NCBI RefSeq assembly: GCF_003987345.1
Contig: NZ_PIPP01000003.1
Span: 1 to 64,000 of the forward strand
Reading direction: 5' to 3'
Length of the DNA: 64,000 bases
Source: Aliidiomarina shirensis
Lineage (GTDB): Bacteria; Pseudomonadota; Gammaproteobacteria; Enterobacterales; Alteromonadaceae
The notes beneath the pieces are model-generated. The model saw nothing but the letters and a program-made list of their open reading frames with translations. It made no database searches and was not told the origin of the DNA. Shown piece by piece: positions 28,384 through 41,598 of this stretch (within the stretch, counting starts at the first letter, position 1; every line of letters begins with the position of its first letter). A program made the position numbers and the translations under genes.

Positions 28384-29436
28384 TTATTGTTGAGTAAGCG
28401 ATACCGGTAGGCCATCACGAACACGAATAGTACCTTCAACGATAATCATATCGCCTTCACTAATTCCGCTGGTAACTTCTACCCAACCAGGGAGGCGGCG
28501 AGCAACCGTTACTAAGGTCCGAATCGCTCTATCATCTTCAACTTTATATACAAAGTGCTCGTTCCGAATCGGAATAACTGCTGTTTCTGGGATCATTAAG
28601 GTGTGATCTACTCGGCGCTCTAATTCAATGCGTAGTAACATGCCCGGGCGCAATTCACGATCTTCATTTGCAACCGCTGCGCGCACCATAATTGAACGCG
28701 TTACCGGATCCACACGCGAAGCAACACTTGCAATTTCACCGGCAAATTCACGGCCCGGGTAAGCTGCGGAAATAGCTGCAACCGTTTGGCCCGTCGCTAA
28801 GCTTGGTAAGTAAAGCTCCGGCACGGCGAAATCGACATAAATGGGAGAGATATCATCAAGGGTGGTAATTACATCACCCGGACGCACTAGTTGCCCTGGG
28901 CTTACTTGGCGCGTACCAAGACGGCCAGAAAATGGCGCGTGAATGGTGAGTTCTGCTAACCGGCTGCGCGCTACTTCAAGCTCCGCCTCGGTTTGTTGCA
29001 CGCGTACTTCTTGTTCTTCAATCATACTACGCGAGGCTGCATTTTCTTGTGCTAGCTCACGTAAACGTTCAAGCTGGCGGCGGCCATCAGCCAAACGAAA
29101 TTCTAACTCTTGTACTCGCGCCTGTTCTTCACGATCTTGCAAGGTAACCAGCAACTGGCCTTCTTCAACATCTTCCCCATCGCTGAAATAGATTTCGCGA
29201 ACACTCTGGCTAACACGTGCCATAACATCTACCGATTCCCGGGCCTGAGCTGTACCCAAACCTTCGATAACATCACGAAATTCCATTATCCGGGCTTGCG
29301 TGCCAACTACATTCGCAGCCGCAGCATCGCGATCAGCAACAACTGATTCATCGTCGAAGAAGAACAAATAGCCAACAATGGCAGCCACAATAACAACAAC
29401 AAAGGAAAGTGGGGTGAAATAAGATCGCTTAGACAT
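28384..29436 (-). CDS. RND efflux periplasmic adaptor (membrane fusion protein)
   Basis: Protein of 350 residues with an N-terminal membrane anchor (about 10-27), a lipoyl-like half domain (GTAQARESVDVMARVSQSV), an alpha-helical hairpin rich in Glu/Arg (about 105-165), the second half (IHAPFSGRLGTRQVSPGQLVRPGD), then beta-barrel and membrane-proximal domains. The lack of a lipobox suggests a non-lipidated anchor. First gene of the efflux pair; the promoter region holds an ATACAA-N10-TTGTAT dyad. No regulator gene adjoins. Confidence 0.92.
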   Translation of the reverse strand: MSKRSYFTPLSFVVVIVAAIVGYLFFFDDESVVADRDAAAANVVGTQARIMEFRDVIEGLGTAQARESVDVMARVSQSVREIYFSDGEDVEEGQLLVTLQDREEQARVQELEFRLADGRRQLERLRELAQENAASRSMIEEQEVRVQQTEAELEVARSRLAELTIHAPFSGRLGTRQVSPGQLVRPGDVITTLDDISPIYVDFAVPELYLPSLATGQTVAAISAAYPGREFAGEIASVASRVDPVTRSIMVRAAVANEDRELRPGMLLRIELERRVDHTLMIPETAVIPIRNEHFVYKVEDDRAIRTLVTVARRLPGWVEVTSGISEGDMIIVEGTIRVRDGLPVSLTQQ

Positions 29437-29466
29437 AGTGCTCCCGGCATTTCTTTAATAATGCGA

Positions 29467-29488
29467 ATACAACGTATGGGTATTGTAT
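29467..29488. promoter_or_regulatory. Candidate operator upstream of efflux operon
   Basis: ATACAA (29467-29472) and TTGTAT (29483-29488) form an inverted repeat with 10 bp between, 31 bases upstream of the adaptor start codon. This is the size of a dimeric repressor site. The regulator is unknown. Confidence 0.4.
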
Positions 29489-29517
29489 AACAAAGGCGCC
29501 CGGAAACCGGGCACCTT
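29486..29517 (-). terminator. nudC-hemE terminator
   Basis: An 11-bp stem with one G-U pair (29493-29503 with 29507-29517) and a 3-nt loop; on the minus strand it is followed by TGTTAT. The T tract is weak. Confidence 0.6.
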
Positions 29518-29552
29518 CAACGCTTATATATCGAAACTGGTCGCAAAAACGA

Positions 29553-30620
29553 TCACTTGTGAAAGCGAGGGCTCAGTTCGTGTACCGCATTAATGAAGGC
29601 ACCTGCGTGCTCCGGGTTCACTTCTGGATGAATGCCATGGCCTAAATTGAACACATGCCCTGGGCCATTGCCATAACTGTTTAAAATGATTTCCACTTCG
29701 TCACGAATGCGTTCTGGGCTCGCATACAATACGCTCGGATCCATGTTGCCTTGCAAGGCCACTTTATCACCTACTTTCGCACGTGCCGTTGCCAAATCAG
29801 TCGTCCAATCTACGCCCAACGCATCACAACCGGTTGCTGCCATAATATCTAACCATTGCCCACCATTCTTGGTGAACAACGTTACCGGAACTCGGCGGCC
29901 ATCGGCTTCACGTGTCAAACCATCAACGATTTGAGCCATGTAGCGCAGTGAGAATTCTTGATAATCGCGTGGCGATAAAACACCACCCCATGTATCGAAA
30001 ATCATGACAGATTGTGCGCCATTGGCAATTTGCGCATTCAAATATGACGTCACCGATTGCGCCAGCTTATCCAGCAACTGGTGCATAACTTTTGGTTCGC
30101 GATACATCATCGCTTTAACAATCGAAAAGTTCTTCGTGCTCCCGCCTTCCACCATATAAGTGGCTAACGTCCACGGGCTACCCGAAAAGCCAATTAACGG
30201 CACATCACCATTCAGCGCTTTACGAATGGTGCTTACTGCTTTCATCACGTAACCCAGCTCATCTTCTGGGTCTGGAACTGGCAATTTTTCAACCGCACGA
30301 GCATCACGTATCGGATCTTTAAAGCGTGGGCCTTCACCTTGTTCGAAATATAGCCCAAGGCCCATGGCATCGGGAATAGTAAGAATATCAGAGAATAAAA
30401 TTGCGGCATCGAGCGGGAAGCGGCGCAATGGCTGTAACGTTACTTCACAGGCTAATTCAGCATTCCGGCACAGGCTCATAAAATCACCGGCTTGGCCGCG
30501 CACTTCACGGTATTCTGGCAAATAACGGCCCGCTTGGCGCATCATCCAAATAGGCGTGCGATCTACCGGTTGGCGCATCAGCGCACGTAAATAACGATCG
30601 TTTTTCAGCTCTTGCGTCAT
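29553..30620 (-). CDS. hemE: Uroporphyrinogen decarboxylase
   Basis: Decarboxylates uroporphyrinogen III to coproporphyrinogen III in heme synthesis. 355 residues (E. coli 354). Motifs [16 protein letters not shown] and [17 protein letters not shown] are diagnostic. ATG at 30620 is preferred to an upstream TTG because AAGGA precedes it and the opening [14 protein letters not shown] matches the family. Follows nudC by 37 bases, an order shared with E. coli (rsd-nudC-hemE). Confidence 0.97.
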   Translation of the reverse strand: MTQELKNDRYLRALMRQPVDRTPIWMMRQAGRYLPEYREVRGQAGDFMSLCRNAELACEVTLQPLRRFPLDAAILFSDILTIPDAMGLGLYFEQGEGPRFKDPIRDARAVEKLPVPDPEDELGYVMKAVSTIRKALNGDVPLIGFSGSPWTLATYMVEGGSTKNFSIVKAMMYREPKVMHQLLDKLAQSVTSYLNAQIANGAQSVMIFDTWGGVLSPRDYQEFSLRYMAQIVDGLTREADGRRVPVTLFTKNGGQWLDIMAATGCDALGVDWTTDLATARAKVGDKVALQGNMDPSVLYASPERIRDEVEIILNSYGNGPGHVFNLGHGIHPEVNPEHAGAFINAVHELSPRFHK

Positions 30621-30657
30621 ATTCACATATTCCTTAAATTTCAATCCGGCAATTCTA

Positions 30658-31473
30658 TCAGGAGCGCGCTTTAACTTCAGCTATTACTGTTGCAATCAAT
30701 TTACCCGCAATGGTTCCCGGGGGCGGTATTCTTGGCAAATCATCGATTTTAAACCAATCTCCCGCAATTAATTCACTGGGATCGATTTTTAGCTCACCAC
30801 CGGCATAACGGGCGATAAACCCAGCCATCAACGAATGCGGAAATGGCCATGTTTGGCTAGCGATATAGCGTAAATCGGTTACTTGAATTCCAGCCTCTTC
30901 ATATACTTCACGATGTAAACATTGCTCAAGTGATTCGCCACTTTCCACAAATCCAGCGAGCACCGAATACAACCCTTCAGGATGGCGAACACCGCGCGCC
31001 AACAGTATTTCATCGTCACGATAAATACCCACAATGATGCAAGGCGAAATCCGCGGATAACATTGGAATTCACATTCCGGACAAATCACCGCAAGCTCAT
31101 CGCGATCCTGCACCGTTAAACTACCGCACCGACCACAATATTGATGCGTCGTAAGAAAGTGTTGGATTTGGCAGGCTCGGCCGCCTAGCGCAAATAAATC
31201 AGCATCTGAACGCGCTAAGGTATTCCGCAAAGGCTGCCAAGAAAAGCCAGATAACTTTAATTCAGGCTCTTTTTGCATGAGCATAAATGCAGGCTCACCT
31301 TGGTAATCGCCAATTTTTGCGGTGTATTCTACCTCTGAACCGGGAACTTCATGGCTCGGCAAAAACGGTATTGCCGGCGCATTTTCATCATCAGCTACGA
31401 GAATTTGATTCCCCGAAACGATAAACCACCAAACGTTTTCATCGACTGCAGGAATAATATCGGGCTGAATCAT
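30658..31473 (-). CDS. nudC: NAD(H) pyrophosphatase / RNA NAD-decapping hydrolase
   Basis: Nudix hydrolase that cleaves NADH and removes NAD caps from RNA 5' ends. 271 residues. The zinc ribbon CGRCGS...[11 protein letters not shown], the Nudix box [22 protein letters not shown] and the downstream [11 protein letters not shown] (the SQPWPFPxS motif of NudC) are present. ATG at 31473 follows GAGGAAAGG. Operon with hemE; divergent from rsd. Confidence 0.95.
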   Translation of the reverse strand: MIQPDIIPAVDENVWWFIVSGNQILVADDENAPAIPFLPSHEVPGSEVEYTAKIGDYQGEPAFMLMQKEPELKLSGFSWQPLRNTLARSDADLFALGGRACQIQHFLTTHQYCGRCGSLTVQDRDELAVICPECEFQCYPRISPCIIVGIYRDDEILLARGVRHPEGLYSVLAGFVESGESLEQCLHREVYEEAGIQVTDLRYIASQTWPFPHSLMAGFIARYAGGELKIDPSELIAGDWFKIDDLPRIPPPGTIAGKLIATVIAEVKARS

Positions 31474-31686
31474 AACCTTTCCTCTGTTTTCACAAATGTA
31501 ATCGCGGCGGCGCATAAAGCTAGCAAAACCTTTGTTTTAGCTACTCTTACGCGGATATTACGCAACTTTGTAAAGAACCCCAATCCCCACGTTGTAAAGT
31601 TTCGTGAATAAATTTGATTTTCATTAAATTCTCGCAGTAAAGTGTACATTCGTGCAGTGGCCGCTGTACGCATTCAAGGAGTTACC

Positions 31687-32169
31687 ATGTTAAGCCGAAA
31701 TGAAGCAGCAAAAGAACAATGGGCTGGGTTACACCAAGCGTTAGATCGTTGGTTAGATGAGCGCCAAGATTTATTGGTCCGCTATTGCAAATTAGCAGGC
31801 CTCCCTCCGTATAACGCCAACAGTGCGCAATTGCCTGCCGCTATTGATATTCGAGAGTTCTGTGAGATTTTAGTTGATTACGTATCAGCTGGGCATTTCG
31901 AGCTTTATGATCATATTCTTGAAGAAGCGAGCGCTCACAACCAATCTACGTTGGCTTTTGGCAAAAAGATTTTCCCGCTTATTAGCGATACCACCGAAGT
32001 AGCGTTAAGTTTCCATGATACCTACGCAGAGGCAATTGATACCGATTCTTTACCGAATTTCACTAATGATATTTCCAACCTCGGTGAAGCACTACAAAAC
32101 CGGTTAGAACTCGAAGATCAGCTTATCGCGCTATTAGAAGAACACGAAGTAATTGGCGCCATTGAATAA
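31687..32169 (+). CDS. rsd: Regulator of sigma D (Rsd/AlgQ family)
   Basis: Anti-sigma factor that binds sigma-70 and favours alternative sigma factors in stationary phase. 160 residues, all-helical: LDRWLDERQDLLVRYCKLAG, EFCEILVDYVSAGHFELYDHIL and NLGEALQNRLELEDQLIALLEEH match Rsd. ATG at 31687 follows AAGGAG. Divergent from nudC-hemE, as in E. coli. Confidence 0.92.
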   Translation: MLSRNEAAKEQWAGLHQALDRWLDERQDLLVRYCKLAGLPPYNANSAQLPAAIDIREFCEILVDYVSAGHFELYDHILEEASAHNQSTLAFGKKIFPLISDTTEVALSFHDTYAEAIDTDSLPNFTNDISNLGEALQNRLELEDQLIALLEEHEVIGAIE

Positions 32170-32192
32170 CGTTACAAAATAGTTTTATGAAA

Positions 32193-32226
32193 ATAAAAAC
32201 GGCTTCCGATTGGAAGCCGTTTTACG
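32193..32226. terminator. Bidirectional terminator, rsd / acylase
   Basis: AAAACGGCTTCC (32196-32207) pairs perfectly with GGAAGCCGTTTT (32212-32223) around a 4-nt loop, usable in both directions. Confidence 0.9.
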
Positions 32227-32244
32227 TTTAAATACCAACGCTAA

Positions 32245-34824
32245 TTATTCTTCTTCACCAATATTCAAAACAGAAATCGTATTCGCTTCAATATCATCAC
32301 GGTGGAACCAAATCGGCGCCAACTGTGGCATATCTGAATACAACTCAGTTTGATCAATAAAGTGTGGTGAACGAATATCTGAAGATTGCGAATAGGTTAA
32401 CAATCCGCGGCCCACAGGACCATCTTCAGTGAACTCCATCACGAACATCCAGCTTGAACCACTGGTAATATGATAGCCTTCTTCAGAAAGCTGAGTGCCT
32501 GGCAAGCTTGGATAGCGATGGCGTGGTAATAACGTGCCATCTTCCGCACCTTGCGAACGGAACACGTTGAAGCCACCTTCAACATTATTCGCACCACCCC
32601 AAGGTAAGCGATTACCGCTCGCTACACCATTTGGCAAACTACGCTCAACAAACTGCACTTCGCCAAGCGGATCCATAACGCTAAAGCCTGCAGCCTCAAT
32701 GGTTTGCACCGCTTCAGCTAACAAGCGTACTGCGGCGCTATCACTACCTAAGCCAGAAGGCGTAGTTAATGGCTGTTGGAAGTTGTACGGCACAGCCCAG
32801 GTAGGATTGCGGCTAAATTTCTCAGCAAACTCACGGAATACAACAGCACCTACGCTATTTTTATCCATGCGGCCATCCCACATTGCCAATGCAGCACACG
32901 CTTCAGCTACGCTGACACTATTCGCGCCTACTTCAACCGGCGTTGCACCTTGCGCACTACAAGCGGCAAGTAGCTCAGGTAGCAGCTCTTCACCAAGGTA
33001 GGCGCGGTTACTCAGCAACGTTTCTTCCAACTCAAGCAAAGTAATTGAGTTCGATTCCATTAGTTTCTTCTGACCCATGCGCGAACGCAGGGTTTGTTGA
33101 TCATTTACCGGACCAAACAACAGGTAATCAACGTTATCATTGGTGATAATGGGTGAATCAGGGTTCGTTAACCAGAAACTGTTGTTCGAGTTCTGTACGA
33201 AATCGTTCCGGCGTAAGCGCGGTGCACGCTGATGCGGCACTTTACCCAACGGCCGGAATATTTCACTATTACCCGGCACCAAGGTAAATGGTGCTTGCCC
33301 ACGAATCGCGAGTAATGGCAAACTCGTACGAATCGTTTCAAGCGCTTCTGGGCGTAAATCAGGTACTGACGAGCCATCAGTAAAGAAGGCATCGCCGTCT
33401 TTATCAACTACCATCGCGTTGTTGAAGATTAGGCCGGTGTATTTACCAAATAACGATTCAACTTCATCAATATCAGAAGCTAAGTTAAGCCCTAACCAAT
33501 GGTCCAAAATATCCCAGTTGGGTAAGTTGGCATCATGTAATGCAAACGCAGATGTAGTGCCTACTAAATCCATTCCCCACTCAAACGAATTTGGAATCGT
33601 CATTAATGGACCAAACGAACTATGGTAGAACGTTTTCTCCAACATAATGGAAGAATCTGGGCCAGTAGCTACCTGAATTTGGTAGGTTTCTGGCTCAATC
33701 TGATGCTTCTCACCATCAACCAAATACGTTAAACCAGTTGAATCACTGGTATCCAATTCTAGTTGATAAACAATGAAGCGCTCTGCAGTTGAAAACGTAT
33801 GAGTCCACGCGATATCTTCGTTGTAACCAATATTTACAACACCAGGCATACCCGAAAGCGAACCACCTACCACTTTCAACTCACCCGGAATTTCAATCCC
33901 GAAGCGCCAAAAGCGTTGGTTGCCCACGTGTGGGAAATGCGGGTTAGCCAACAACATACCTTGGCCGCTCGCCGTCATTTCACTACCTAAAGCCCAGCCG
34001 TTCGATCCTAATTCTGAAGGGTTCACTTCCGGCATAGAAACCGAGGAAGCGCTAAAATTAGAGGCATAGCCCGTTGCACCCATTGGGGTTGGGGCGAAAT
34101 CTTCACCCGGAGGCGCCGCAATAAACAGTGGTTGCAAGAAGTTGGCAGCCCCTGGTAGCAAAGCAACACCTAACGCATAGGTAAGCATATCAACATCAGA
34201 GATTGGGCGAACCCAAGCGCCACCAGCACACGGTGGTGCAATATTATCAACGCCAGTTTCACTCAAATACTTGTTGTAACCTGCTGCGTAGCCCTGCAAT
34301 AACGCTTGGCTTTGGGTACTCAGATTACCAATGTTTTCTTCGGCAAGATCACGAATACCTAAAGCTTTATAAGTAAAATCGTTTATCACGTTACCGCTAT
34401 CGCCAGAACCAGGCACAGCATCAGGGCCAAAATAGGCAGAACGTTGCGAGTTAAAGCGCACAATTTGGTCGGCTAATACGCAAATATTATCTTCCGCAAA
34501 CGCAAACGCGGTGCCGTAAGCAATGCCTTCCAAACTATCAGAAGTAATATATGGCACGCCGAAATCGGTGCGGCGAATCTCTGCATTCACTTCACCTGGT
34601 GCGTAACTAGTTACCGCAGGAAATTCGTAGTCAGATTGGGTTGGCGGATAAGGAGGAGCCGGAGGAGGTTCAGGTGGATTCGGGTTGGCGATCACTTCCG
34701 AATCGCTACTTGAAGAGCTCAAGCAACCGGTTAAGGCTAACGAGCAAGCAATAGCTAACGCGCTAGCACGCAGCACACTGCGCCCAGTAAGGCTTGTGCG
34801 TGCTTTAAAAACTGAATTAGACAT
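32245..34824 (-). CDS. PvdQ-like Ntn-hydrolase acylase lipoprotein
   Basis: Penicillin-acylase superfamily protein of 859 residues. It begins with a lipoprotein signal (lipobox LTGC, about residue 33), a Ser run and a proline-rich linker, then the alpha chain. The beta chain is expected to start at Ser274 in GSNGWALGSE after self-cleavage; the following GMLLANPHFPHVGNQRFW closely resembles PvdQ/AHL-acylase sequences. GVVNIGYNEDIAWTHTFS and NNSFWLTNPDSPI are further family segments. Likely cleaves an amide-linked acyl chain (acyl-homoserine lactone, lipopeptide or similar), but the substrate is unproven. Anchored in a periplasmic-facing membrane leaflet. Own ribosome site AAGGA; monocistronic. 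Confidence 0.85.
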   Translation of the reverse strand: MSNSVFKARTSLTGRSVLRASALAIACSLALTGCLSSSSSDSEVIANPNPPEPPPAPPYPPTQSDYEFPAVTSYAPGEVNAEIRRTDFGVPYITSDSLEGIAYGTAFAFAEDNICVLADQIVRFNSQRSAYFGPDAVPGSGDSGNVINDFTYKALGIRDLAEENIGNLSTQSQALLQGYAAGYNKYLSETGVDNIAPPCAGGAWVRPISDVDMLTYALGVALLPGAANFLQPLFIAAPPGEDFAPTPMGATGYASNFSASSVSMPEVNPSELGSNGWALGSEMTASGQGMLLANPHFPHVGNQRFWRFGIEIPGELKVVGGSLSGMPGVVNIGYNEDIAWTHTFSTAERFIVYQLELDTSDSTGLTYLVDGEKHQIEPETYQIQVATGPDSSIMLEKTFYHSSFGPLMTIPNSFEWGMDLVGTTSAFALHDANLPNWDILDHWLGLNLASDIDEVESLFGKYTGLIFNNAMVVDKDGDAFFTDGSSVPDLRPEALETIRTSLPLLAIRGQAPFTLVPGNSEIFRPLGKVPHQRAPRLRRNDFVQNSNNSFWLTNPDSPIITNDNVDYLLFGPVNDQQTLRSRMGQKKLMESNSITLLELEETLLSNRAYLGEELLPELLAACSAQGATPVEVGANSVSVAEACAALAMWDGRMDKNSVGAVVFREFAEKFSRNPTWAVPYNFQQPLTTPSGLGSDSAAVRLLAEAVQTIEAAGFSVMDPLGEVQFVERSLPNGVASGNRLPWGGANNVEGGFNVFRSQGAEDGTLLPRHRYPSLPGTQLSEEGYHITSGSSWMFVMEFTEDGPVGRGLLTYSQSSDIRSPHFIDQTELYSDMPQLAPIWFHRDDIEANTISVLNIGEEE

Positions 34825-34934
34825 TATGGAATCCTTGTTATTGTCATTATTTTAGAGCCTGCCCATAAAAAACAAGCAACTTCCAGTATTAACGCCAATA
34901 AAGGAAAGGTCAAACCAGCTTTGAAACTGCACAT

Positions 34935-34972
34935 AAAACAAAGGCTTCCAAATGGAAGCCTTTGTGTACATT
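34935..34972. terminator. Terminator of the FKBP gene
   Basis: ACAAAGGCTTCC and GGAAGCCTTTGT form a 12-bp stem around AAAT, with an A-rich left flank so that the minus-strand transcript ends in T-rich sequence. Confidence 0.8.
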
Positions 34973-34986
34973 CATCTCAATGTAAC

Positions 34987-35979
34987 TTATTCAGCGGGGT
35001 TGATACTCAATAATTCCACTTCAAAAATTAACGTTGAGTATGGCTGAATTAAGCCTTCAGCACGCTCAGAAGCGCCATACGCAAGCTCAGCTGGAATCAC
35101 AAAACGATATTTAGCGCCAACTTGCATGAGTTGCAAGCCTTCTGTCCAACCAGCGATTACACGGTTTAGTGGGAACGTAATTGATTCTTCGCGCTCATAA
35201 GAGCTATCAAAAACTTCGCCGGTAACTAAGGTGCCTTCATAATGCACTTCAACACGATCTTCAGCTGTAGGGCGTTCGCCATCACCTTCCCGTAATACTT
35301 CATATTGCAAACCAGATTCGGTAACTACAACACCATCACGGGCCGCATTTTGTTCTTGAAATTGAATACCAATAGCTTGATTCTGCACCATCGGCTCTTC
35401 GCCTTCAGCGCGCGGCTGAGTAAGAATGTCGCGAATCAGTTCCCATTGCTCATCAATTTCTTCATCGGTTAATCGGCTAGCACCATCAACTGAATCAGAA
35501 AAACCAGCAACAACCGCCGGGCCAGTTAAGCCTTTTTCTTGCTCTAACAGTAAATCATTTACCGTTAACACTTGCACCGCCATGTACGCACCCAAGGTGT
35601 AAAGCATTTCGCTTACTTCATCATCTTCCGCTGGCGTGTATTCCATGATTTCAGGTAAACCGGTAAGCATGTTTTCTTCCGTGATACCACGGTTCTCTAA
35701 TTCAAACTCAAAGCGCTCAATCTCTTCACGAGGCGTTAAGTGTAAGAGATCGATAAAGCCCACCACCATGATGCTTTGTTTCTCTTCATCATCTAAATTT
35801 GGGTATTGCTCAAGCACGTTATCAATCAATTGCCGTGCTTCACGCAGCGATGCTGCACCTACTGAGTATGAACGCAGATCTTGCTCATCACTTAGGTCTA
35901 CTTCTTCCGGTGCTTGGCCACATGCTGCAAGTGCTACGGCAACTACTGCAACCGATAAGAATTTAATCATTAACTTCAT
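34987..35979 (-). CDS. fkpA: FKBP-type peptidyl-prolyl isomerase lipoprotein
   Basis: Periplasmic prolyl isomerase and chaperone, 330 residues. Signal peptide with lipobox LAAC (about residue 18), then an acidic helical N-terminal dimerisation domain (about 25-210, longer than in E. coli FkpA), and a C-terminal FKBP domain (about 215-328) with VEVHYEGTLVTGEVFDSS, GWTEGLQLMQVGAKYRFVIP and AYGA. ATG at 35979 with GGAG upstream was chosen over an earlier in-frame codon. Divergent from slyX, the same arrangement as fkpA-slyX in E. coli, which supports the gene name. Confidence 0.88.
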   Translation of the reverse strand: MKLMIKFLSVAVVAVALAACGQAPEEVDLSDEQDLRSYSVGAASLREARQLIDNVLEQYPNLDDEEKQSIMVVGFIDLLHLTPREEIERFEFELENRGITEENMLTGLPEIMEYTPAEDDEVSEMLYTLGAYMAVQVLTVNDLLLEQEKGLTGPAVVAGFSDSVDGASRLTDEEIDEQWELIRDILTQPRAEGEEPMVQNQAIGIQFQEQNAARDGVVVTESGLQYEVLREGDGERPTAEDRVEVHYEGTLVTGEVFDSSYEREESITFPLNRVIAGWTEGLQLMQVGAKYRFVIPAELAYGASERAEGLIQPYSTLIFEVELLSINPAE

Positions 35980-36092
35980 GAATTTCTCCGCTATCATATA
36001 GATTCAACGCTGAACGCGGTAAGGTATGCGAACGCGATAGGTGCACTATCATATACGTAAATAGCCACCAATGACCATGGGATAACGAAAGA

Positions 36093-36341
36093 ATGACAGA
36101 TTTTCCGGCTGAAGCGCCGCAAAATAATAATTACAGTGTGCTTGAACAGCGAATTGTTGATTTAGAAAGCCAATTGGCGTTTCAAGAAGATACGATTAGT
36201 GAACTCAATAAATTAGTTACTGCACAGAGCCAAGAGCTGCATCGTATTCAAAAGCACTTAGTGCTCGTAGCCGAACGCTTACAACAAATTCCAGAAAGCC
36301 AAGATCAAGCGGCAGGTGATGAACGGCCACCGCATTATTAG
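36093..36341 (+). CDS. slyX: SlyX family coiled-coil protein
   Basis: Small 82-residue protein. LEQRIVDLESQLAFQEDTISELNKLV is the heptad coiled coil typical of SlyX, and the C-terminus PPHY is the family's ending. Function unknown; in E. coli slyX is divergent from fkpA, as here. The N-terminus is a little longer than usual. Confidence 0.9.
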   Translation: MTDFPAEAPQNNNYSVLEQRIVDLESQLAFQEDTISELNKLVTAQSQELHRIQKHLVLVAERLQQIPESQDQAAGDERPPHY

Positions 36342-36411
36342 AATTCAGGGTTGAGTATCGCGTATGAGGTTAGTTTGTATTTGCGCGCAATAAAACAAGA
36401 GAGGAAGTTTA

Positions 36412-37290
36412 ATGTCAGCACGCCACCCCATTATCGCCGTAACTGGTTCTTCCGGTTCTGGCACAACTACTACAAGCCAAGCTGTTCGGCATATCTTTCG
36501 TTCGTTGCGTGTTAATGCTGCTTTTGTTGAAGGCGATAGTTTTCACCGCTATACCCGCCCAGAAATGGATGTAGCGATTCGAAAAGCGCAAGAGCAAGGC
36601 AAACATATTAGCTACTTCGGCCCTGAAGCCAACGATTTACAAGCACTAGAAAACCTATTTGCTACCTATGCCGAATCAGGCAACGGCGATTATCGGCGCT
36701 ATTTACACAGTTTCGATGATGCGGTGCCTTACAATCAAATGCCTGGCACGTTTACGCCATGGGAAAAGCTGGCGAAAGACACTGATTTGCTCTTCTACGA
36801 AGGGCTGCATGGCGCGGTGGCTGGCGAAGATTATGATGTGGCCAAACACGTTGATTTAATGATTGGTATGGTGCCGATTGTAAACTTGGAGTGGATTCAA
36901 AAAATTATTCGCGATACATCCGAGCGCGGGCATTCAAGAGAATCGGTTGCGCAGAGTATTATTCGCAGCATGGACGACTACATTCACCATATTGTGCCGC
37001 AGTTTTCACGCACTCACATTAATTTTCAGCGCGTACCAACGGTTGATACCTCAAACCCGTTTAGCGCCAAAGATATCCCTTCAATGGATGAAAGCTTTGT
37101 GGTTATCCGCTTCCGTGGCATTACCGATGCCGATTTTCCATATTACCTACAAATGATTGATGGCGCGTTTATGTCGCGTATCAACACGTTGGTAGTTCCG
37201 GGAGGAAAAATGGGGTTAGCCATGGAGCTTATTCTTACACCACTGATTCAACGCCTACTCGAGAAGCAAAAAAAAGCGCTCAAGGATTAA
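36412..37290 (+). CDS. prkB: Phosphoribulokinase-family protein
   Basis: 292 residues with P-loop GSSGSGTTTT, EGDSFHRY, FYEGLHGAV (acidic catalytic segment) and VPGGKMGLAMELI; like E. coli PrkB. The family phosphorylates ribulose 5-phosphate in autotrophs, but no other Calvin-cycle gene is seen here and the role in heterotrophic gammaproteobacteria is unclear. Followed by convergent yhfA, preserving the prkB-yhfA pair found next to crp in E. coli. Ribosome site GAGAGGAAG. Confidence 0.92.
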   Translation: MSARHPIIAVTGSSGSGTTTTSQAVRHIFRSLRVNAAFVEGDSFHRYTRPEMDVAIRKAQEQGKHISYFGPEANDLQALENLFATYAESGNGDYRRYLHSFDDAVPYNQMPGTFTPWEKLAKDTDLLFYEGLHGAVAGEDYDVAKHVDLMIGMVPIVNLEWIQKIIRDTSERGHSRESVAQSIIRSMDDYIHHIVPQFSRTHINFQRVPTVDTSNPFSAKDIPSMDESFVVIRFRGITDADFPYYLQMIDGAFMSRINTLVVPGGKMGLAMELILTPLIQRLLEKQKKALKD

Positions 37291-37315
37291 TCCTCTGAGC
37301 GCTACGTTTTGTTTT
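37275..37315 (+). terminator. prkB terminator overlapping its stop codon
   Basis: AGCGCTCA (37275-37282) pairs with TGAGCGCT (37296-37303); inside, AGGATT and AATCCT extend the stem. TTTTGTTTT follows. The prkB stop codon lies inside the hairpin. Confidence 0.75.
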
Positions 37316-37333
37316 CAATATCAATCGAGGCGC

Positions 37334-37747
37334 TTAGCCAGCCACAATCTCAAAGCTATGAGTCATATTCACGCTGGCGCTGAGCATAATCGCTACTGAA
37401 CAATATTTATCAGCGCTAAGCTTCACCGCACGCTCAACATGGCTTGGCGATACATCAGTGCCATGCACAATAAAGTGCAAATGAATATCGGTGAAAACCG
37501 CTGGCACCGAATCGGCGCGTTTGCCTTCAATGGCCACTTCACAGCGCGCAACCTGCTGCTTAGTTTTCTCCAAGATACTCACGACATCTACCGATGAACA
37601 GCTACCCGCGGCCATTAGCACCATTTCCATGGGGCTTGCGCCATTGGCTTTATCACCATCCATCAGCACCGAGTGGCCACTGCCCGAGGTAGCTTTAAAT
37701 TGCATGCCTTGCTGCCACTCAACGTGGGCGCTCATACTATTACTCAT
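37334..37747 (-). CDS. yhfA: OsmC family protein (YhfA type)
   Basis: 137 residues with the OsmC pattern: NGASPMEMVLMAAGSCSSVDVV and, near the C-terminus, DKYCSVAIMLSASVNMTH. The two conserved cysteines are present, as in peroxidase members of the superfamily; YhfA itself has no settled substrate. M1 (37747) or M5 (37735) could be the start. In E. coli yhfA is next to crp; here the neighbouring position is taken by astD. Confidence 0.85.
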   Translation of the reverse strand: MSNSMSAHVEWQQGMQFKATSGSGHSVLMDGDKANGASPMEMVLMAAGSCSSVDVVSILEKTKQQVARCEVAIEGKRADSVPAVFTDIHLHFIVHGTDVSPSHVERAVKLSADKYCSVAIMLSASVNMTHSFEIVAG

Positions 37748-37811
37748 ACTTTATTCCTGTGTCTAAACCTGCACTTGAGGCTGTACGTAAGCTGTGCCTA
37801 TACCGGCACTA

Positions 37812-40336
<2,525 letters not shown>

Positions 40337-40374
40337 AAATATTCCTTAAATTCGTTCGCTTGTGCTTGCTCGCC

Positions 40375-41598
<1,224 letters not shown>

